Source: Bacteroidales bacterium
Lineage (GTDB): Bacteria; Bacteroidota; Bacteroidia; Bacteroidales; UBA932
DNA: 64,000 bases
Direction of reading: 5' to 3'
Assembly (NCBI GenBank): GCA_017445015.1
Contig: JAFSVL010000048.1
Span: 1-64,000 of the forward strand
Shown: positions 60,610 through 64,000 of the stretch, one piece after another
Numbering within the stretch: position 1 is the first letter of the stretch
Layout of the letters: the number at the start of each line of letters is the position of its first letter
Notes under the pieces: model-generated
The model's input: the letters and a program-made list of their open reading frames with translations, nothing else
Database searches by the model: none
Told to the model about the DNA's origin: nothing
Position numbers and translations under genes: made by a program

Positions 60610-62481
60610 TTAATGCAAATTATCCGGCTTTGCAAAAAACTTTGACTTTTGTGCGATTTTCTTTGCCGGATCGCGCTCCACAAATACCGGCTGCAGGTTT
60701 CTCGGGTCCAGACCGGTCCAGTACATTACGGACGAAGTCGTCATCGGCGTAGGGGTAAAATCCTGCACCTGCTCCATCCAGACGCCTTTCAGGGTCTTGT
60801 TCTGCGAAAGCCGCTGCATATCCTGCATCGTACAGCCGGGATGCGAGGAAATAAAATACGGGACGATGCCCACATGCGTCCCTTCTTCGCGGTTGACGGC
60901 GTCGAATTCCCGCCGCAGCCGCTCGAAATAGCGGAACGACGGCTTGGCCATGTACCCCAGGACCTTGTCTTCCGTATGCTCGGGCGCCACCTTGAGCCTG
61001 CCGGAGGTATGCCTGAGCACCAGCGCCCGCAGATAATCCCGGCCGCTTTCATCGCGGAAGCCCTCCGGCGTAAGGAACAGGTCGTATCGCACGCCGCTGC
61101 CCACATAGGCATGGCGCACACCAGGCACGGAGAGGACCTCCCGGTACAGCGCGAGCAGCCGCCGGTGTGAAAAATCCAGGTTGGCGCAGGCCGCCGGATA
61201 AAGACAGGACTTGCGCTTGCAGAGGGCACAGCGCGTCTTGTCGCGGCCGCCCATGCCGTACATATTCGCCGTCGGTGCCCCCAGATCCGAAATATTGCCG
61301 CGGAACGAGGGCATCGCCGCCAGTTTCCGCACTTCGGCAAGAATGCCCTTTTCGGAGCGCGACTGGATGAATTTCCCCTGATGGGCGGCAATCGTGCAGA
61401 AATTGCAGCCGCCGAAACAGCCCCGGTGCGTGATGATGGAATCCTTGATCATATCGTACGCGGGGATGCGTTTGCCCGCATAGCGCGGATGCGGCAGTTT
61501 TGTAAAGGGCAAATCCCAGAAGGAATCCATTTCCTGCGTAGTGGCGGGCGGATAGGGAGGATTTACCTGGACATAGCCCTCCCCCACCGGCTCCACGAGC
61601 GTAGCCGGGCGGAGAAGGTTTGCATTGGTTTCAATGAGGTGGAAGTTTTCGGCGAAAGCCCGCTTATCGGCGCAGCACGTCTCGAAGGAATGCAGCAGCA
61701 TCGGGGAGGCGGAGTCCGGGAGGGCCTCGAAAAACCGTGGCCGCCCATGGCCACGTGAATGGGAGAGGCCCGCAGCCGAAGGCTGTGGGAGGGATGAGCG
61801 AAGCGAAGTTTGGCGAGGCCCTTCCGGCGAAGCGGATTCGCCGATGCTGCCAGTCCGGAAAAAAGCCAGCTGGGGAATCTGTTCAATCTGGCGCAGGTTC
61901 CGGCCGGCCTCGATGGCACGGGTGAGTTCCAGCATCGGCCGCTCCCCCATTCCGTAACAGAGCCAGTCCGCCCCGCTGTCCACAAGGATGGACGGCATCA
62001 GACGGTCGTCCCAGTAATCATAATGGGTCAGGCGCCGCAGCGACGCCTCCACACCGCCGATCACCACCGGGACGTCCGGCCACAGTCGTTTGAGAATCTT
62101 CGTGTAAACCGTAACGGCACGGTCCGGACGCTGTCCGGCCTTTCCCTCGGGGGTGTAAGCATCGTTGTGACGCAGGCGGCGGGCGGCGGTATAATGGTTC
62201 ACCATGGAATCCATCGCTCCTGCATTTACGCCGAAATAGAGCCTCGGACGGCCCAGTTTGCGGAAATCCCGCAGATCGTCACGCCAGTTGGGCTGGGGAA
62301 CCACCGCCACGCGGTATCCCTGCTTCTGCAGGAAACGCGCGATGCAGGCCGTGCCGAAACTGGGATGGTCCACAAAGGCGTCACCCGTGAAGAGAATGAC
62401 ATCGATGTAATCCCATCCCAGTTTCCGGACTTCCTTCACGGAAGTGGGGATATCACATCCGGTCGGGCAGTTCAATTCCAA
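60610..62481 (-). CDS. YgiQ family radical SAM protein with in-frame palindromic insertion
   Basis: A 623-residue UPF0313/YgiQ protein. Hallmarks are the N-terminal VILFTGDAFVDHPSFG, IGGVEASLRRLTHYDYWDDR, the radical SAM cluster motif CFGGCNFC with GISDL-type following segments (RGNISDLGAPTANMYGM), and the C-terminal DUF3362-like QDFTPTPMTTSSVMYWTG. The function of YgiQ is not established. A segment of 52 codons (61695-61850), encoded by a palindromic element, interrupts the region between LAFFRTG and MLLHSFETC; it keeps the frame. The start overlaps argS by 29 bp. Confidence 0.92.
   Translation of the reverse strand: MELNCPTGCDIPTSVKEVRKLGWDYIDVILFTGDAFVDHPSFGTACIARFLQKQGYRVAVVPQPNWRDDLRDFRKLGRPRLYFGVNAGAMDSMVNHYTAARRLRHNDAYTPEGKAGQRPDRAVTVYTKILKRLWPDVPVVIGGVEASLRRLTHYDYWDDRLMPSILVDSGADWLCYGMGERPMLELTRAIEAGRNLRQIEQIPQLAFFRTGSIGESASPEGPRQTSLRSSLPQPSAAGLSHSRGHGRPRFFEALPDSASPMLLHSFETCCADKRAFAENFHLIETNANLLRPATLVEPVGEGYVQVNPPYPPATTQEMDSFWDLPFTKLPHPRYAGKRIPAYDMIKDSIITHRGCFGGCNFCTIAAHQGKFIQSRSEKGILAEVRKLAAMPSFRGNISDLGAPTANMYGMGGRDKTRCALCKRKSCLYPAACANLDFSHRRLLALYREVLSVPGVRHAYVGSGVRYDLFLTPEGFRDESGRDYLRALVLRHTSGRLKVAPEHTEDKVLGYMAKPSFRYFERLRREFDAVNREEGTHVGIVPYFISSHPGCTMQDMQRLSQNKTLKGVWMEQVQDFTPTPMTTSSVMYWTGLDPRNLQPVFVERDPAKKIAQKSKFFAKPDNLH
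61695..61850. repeat. 156-bp palindromic element inserted in frame in ygiQ
   Basis: Imperfect inverted arms lie at 61695-61729 (GCAGCATCGG...GGGCCTCG) and 61814-61850 (CGAGGCCC...CCGATGCTGC). Inside are two further hairpins, CGTGGCC-gccc-at-GGCCACG (around 61736-61755) and CAGCC-gaa-GGCTG (61773-61785). The length is 52 codons without stop. It shares no core with the hairpin-apex family seen in this window. Confidence 0.75.
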
Positions 62482-64000
62482 GAATCCTCATCGCTTTTTC
62501 CAGCACCTGCGCAAAAGTGCCGATCAGGGCAAGCCTGAGCTGCATCAGCGTTGCGTCCGGTTCCCGGAGGATGCTGGTATCATGGTAATACTGATTGAAT
62601 TCCTTGGCAATATCGTAAGCATAATTGGCGATAAGCGCGGGAGAGAGCGCCTTCGCCGCCTCATCCACTTTCTGCGGATAGGCGCAGAGCAGTTTGATGA
62701 GACGCAGTTCCTTGGCGCTGAGCGCCGCATCGGCCTTCCAGACGGGTTTCACACCTGCCTCTTCCGCCTTGCGCAGGATGCTGCAGATACGTGCGTGGGT
62801 GTACTGGATGAAGGGACCGGTATTGCCGTTGAAGTCGATGGACTCTTCGGGATTGAAGAGCATTTTCTTCTTGGGATCCACCTTGAGGATGAAGTACTTG
62901 AGCGCACCCAGGCCGATCATCCGGTAAAGCCGCTCTTTCTCGTCATCCGGGAGTTCACCGAGTTTTCCGGAGGCCTCGGAAGTGGCTTTGGCCACGCCGT
63001 ACATCTGTTCGATCAGGTCATCGGCATCCACGACCGTACCCTCGCGGGACTTCATCTTTCCGTTGGGCAGTTCCACCATGCCGTAACTGAGGTGGTAAAT
63101 CTGCTCCGCCCAGTCGAACCCGAGTTTGGCAAGAATGAGCTTGAGCACCTGGAAATGGTAATTCTGCTCATCCCCCACGACATAAATATGCGAATCCAGG
63201 CTGTATTCGGAAAAACGTCTCTCCGCGGTACCCAGATCCTGGGTAATATAGACGGAAGTGCCGTCGGAGCGCAGCAGGAGTTTGCGGTCCAGTCCGTCTG
63301 CGGTAAGGTCGCACCAGACGGAGCCGTCGTCATCGCGGGTGAACACGCCCATGTCGAGCCCCTTCTGCACCAGTTCCTTCCCCAGCAGATAGGTCTCATG
63401 CTCATAGTAGGTCTTGTCGAAGCGGATGCCCAGCGCCTGATACGTCTGTTCAAAGCCGTCAAACACCCAGCCGTTCATCTTTTCCCATAGCGCACGCACC
63501 TCCGGATCGCCCTGCTCCCACTTCACGAGCATCTCATGCACCTTGTCCATGACGGAAGGGTCTTCCTTTTCCATCTGCGCGAAGGCCACATAGCAATCGC
63601 CTACGAGATGGTCGCCCTTCTTTCCCGTGGATTCGGGAGTAGCTCCGTAGAACCGCTGCTGCCACGCATACATCGATTTGCAGATATGCACGCCGCGGTC
63701 ATTGACGAGCGTAGTGCGGATCACCTCATTGCCCGCGGCCGCAAGCAGGCTCGAAACGCTGTCGCCGAGCAGGTTGTTGCGGATATGGCCGAGGTGCAGG
63801 GGCTTATTGGTATTCGGCGAAGAAAACTCCACCATCACACGCTTCCCGGTCGCGGGCAACTGCCCGAAAGAAGCGTCGCTGCGGACAGCCTCGAAACGCC
63901 CGCCCCAGTAAAGCGACGAAAAACTGATATTCAGGAAGCCCTTGACGACATTATAGGCGCTGATTTCCGGGCAGGAAGCACACAGGGCCGCGCCAATCGC
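62453..64000 (-). CDS. argS: arginyl-tRNA synthetase, C-terminal part (5' end beyond window)
   Basis: The frame is open to the window end (515 codons plus stop visible; the full enzyme is usually about 560-600), so the start lies beyond base 64000. The class I signature HLGH is in NKPLHLGHIRNNLLGDSV; the KMSKS-equivalent region reads GKMKSREGTVV; the C-terminal anticodon-binding DALR domain ends with AMRILGIELPDRM. It charges tRNA-Arg in the cytoplasm. A TTG at 63859 is internal and not the start. ygiQ begins inside its last codons. Confidence 0.96.
   Translation of the reverse strand, partial: AIGAALCASCPEISAYNVVKGFLNISFSSLYWGGRFEAVRSDASFGQLPATGKRVMVEFSSPNTNKPLHLGHIRNNLLGDSVSSLLAAAGNEVIRTTLVNDRGVHICKSMYAWQQRFYGATPESTGKKGDHLVGDCYVAFAQMEKEDPSVMDKVHEMLVKWEQGDPEVRALWEKMNGWVFDGFEQTYQALGIRFDKTYYEHETYLLGKELVQKGLDMGVFTRDDDGSVWCDLTADGLDRKLLLRSDGTSVYITQDLGTAERRFSEYSLDSHIYVVGDEQNYHFQVLKLILAKLGFDWAEQIYHLSYGMVELPNGKMKSREGTVVDADDLIEQMYGVAKATSEASGKLGELPDDEKERLYRMIGLGALKYFILKVDPKKKMLFNPEESIDFNGNTGPFIQYTHARICSILRKAEEAGVKPVWKADAALSAKELRLIKLLCAYPQKVDEAAKALSPALIANYAYDIAKEFNQYYHDTSILREPDATLMQLRLALIGTFAQVLEKAMRILGIELPDRM

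Noticed and set aside
63859..64000. argS starting at the TTG at 63859
   Set aside because: The frame stays open to the window edge and the upstream translation continues the enzyme's N-terminal region before the HLGH motif.

Overview
The window looks like a chromosomal stretch from a Bacteroidota organism, most likely an uncultured Bacteroidales with moderately high GC. The evidence is the gene content: a single-chain pyruvate:ferredoxin oxidoreductase, GSCFA, GIN-domain and DUF1573 proteins, a YgiQ radical SAM protein, an Na+-pumping methylmalonyl-CoA decarboxylase operon, and a TGS-containing nucleoside kinase. The promoters agree: upstream boxes follow the Bacteroidota -7 consensus TAnnTTTG, and Shine-Dalgarno sequences are weak or absent. 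No rRNA, tRNA, CRISPR array or complete insertion sequence was seen.

Layout. 1-8.2 kb: C-terminal part of nifJ, a nucleoside kinase, an aromatic amino acid lyase (HutH type) and a convergent M16 protease. 8.3-13.1 kb: a LysR-type HTH-only protein, an esterase, a small ferredoxin, a secreted protein fusing a histidine acid phosphatase to a GH20 hexosaminidase, and a DUF1573 protein. 13.1-17.5 kb: parE, rny, a candidate 6S-type RNA, zapA and a coiled-coil protein. 17.5-40.6 kb: one long minus-strand surface-polysaccharide locus. It is read from the export protein (wza-like) through wzz, acetyltransferase, wzy, wzx, glycosyltransferases, a TupA-like ATP-grasp protein, a radical SAM/SPASM protein, an initiating sugar-phosphate transferase, a galacturonokinase-like GHMP kinase and a nucleotidyltransferase. 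A foreign-looking AAA/DUF234 ATPase with its own promoter sits inside it. Upstream are a CpsB-type PHP phosphatase and ffh. 41.9-48 kb: a nucleotidase lipoprotein, an outer-membrane protein, GSCFA, GIN, YebC and TPR proteins. 48.1-55.9 kb: recF, dciA-like, pdxB, a sialidase-like protein and the mmdA-oadG-BCCP-oadB decarboxylase operon. 56-64 kb: tex, a MITE-like repeat, a ClC channel, a small acidic protein, ygiQ and argS (5' part outside the window).

The most striking signal is not a protein. Five loci (about 2.05, 8.2, 16.65, 45.85 and 54.2 kb) carry one conserved short core at the apex of a hairpin. The stem arms pair well within each copy but differ in sequence from copy to copy. The core contains a mini-hairpin with a compensatory C-G / T-A change. 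Two copies carry a further nested palindromic insert, one copy lies in the predicted 5' UTR of the M16 protease, and one supplies the C-terminal tail of OadG. A different palindromic element, 156 bp (52 codons) long, sits in frame inside ygiQ, and a third (MITE-like) overlaps the ClC stop codon. The genome therefore seems to be populated by several palindromic element families.

Other points of interest: the phosphatase-GH20 fusion, the candidate 6S RNA between zapA and rny, divergent promoters whose -7 boxes lie 2-12 bp apart, and several genes whose start codon lies 4-7 nt after a -7 box, suggesting leaderless or near-leaderless mRNAs.
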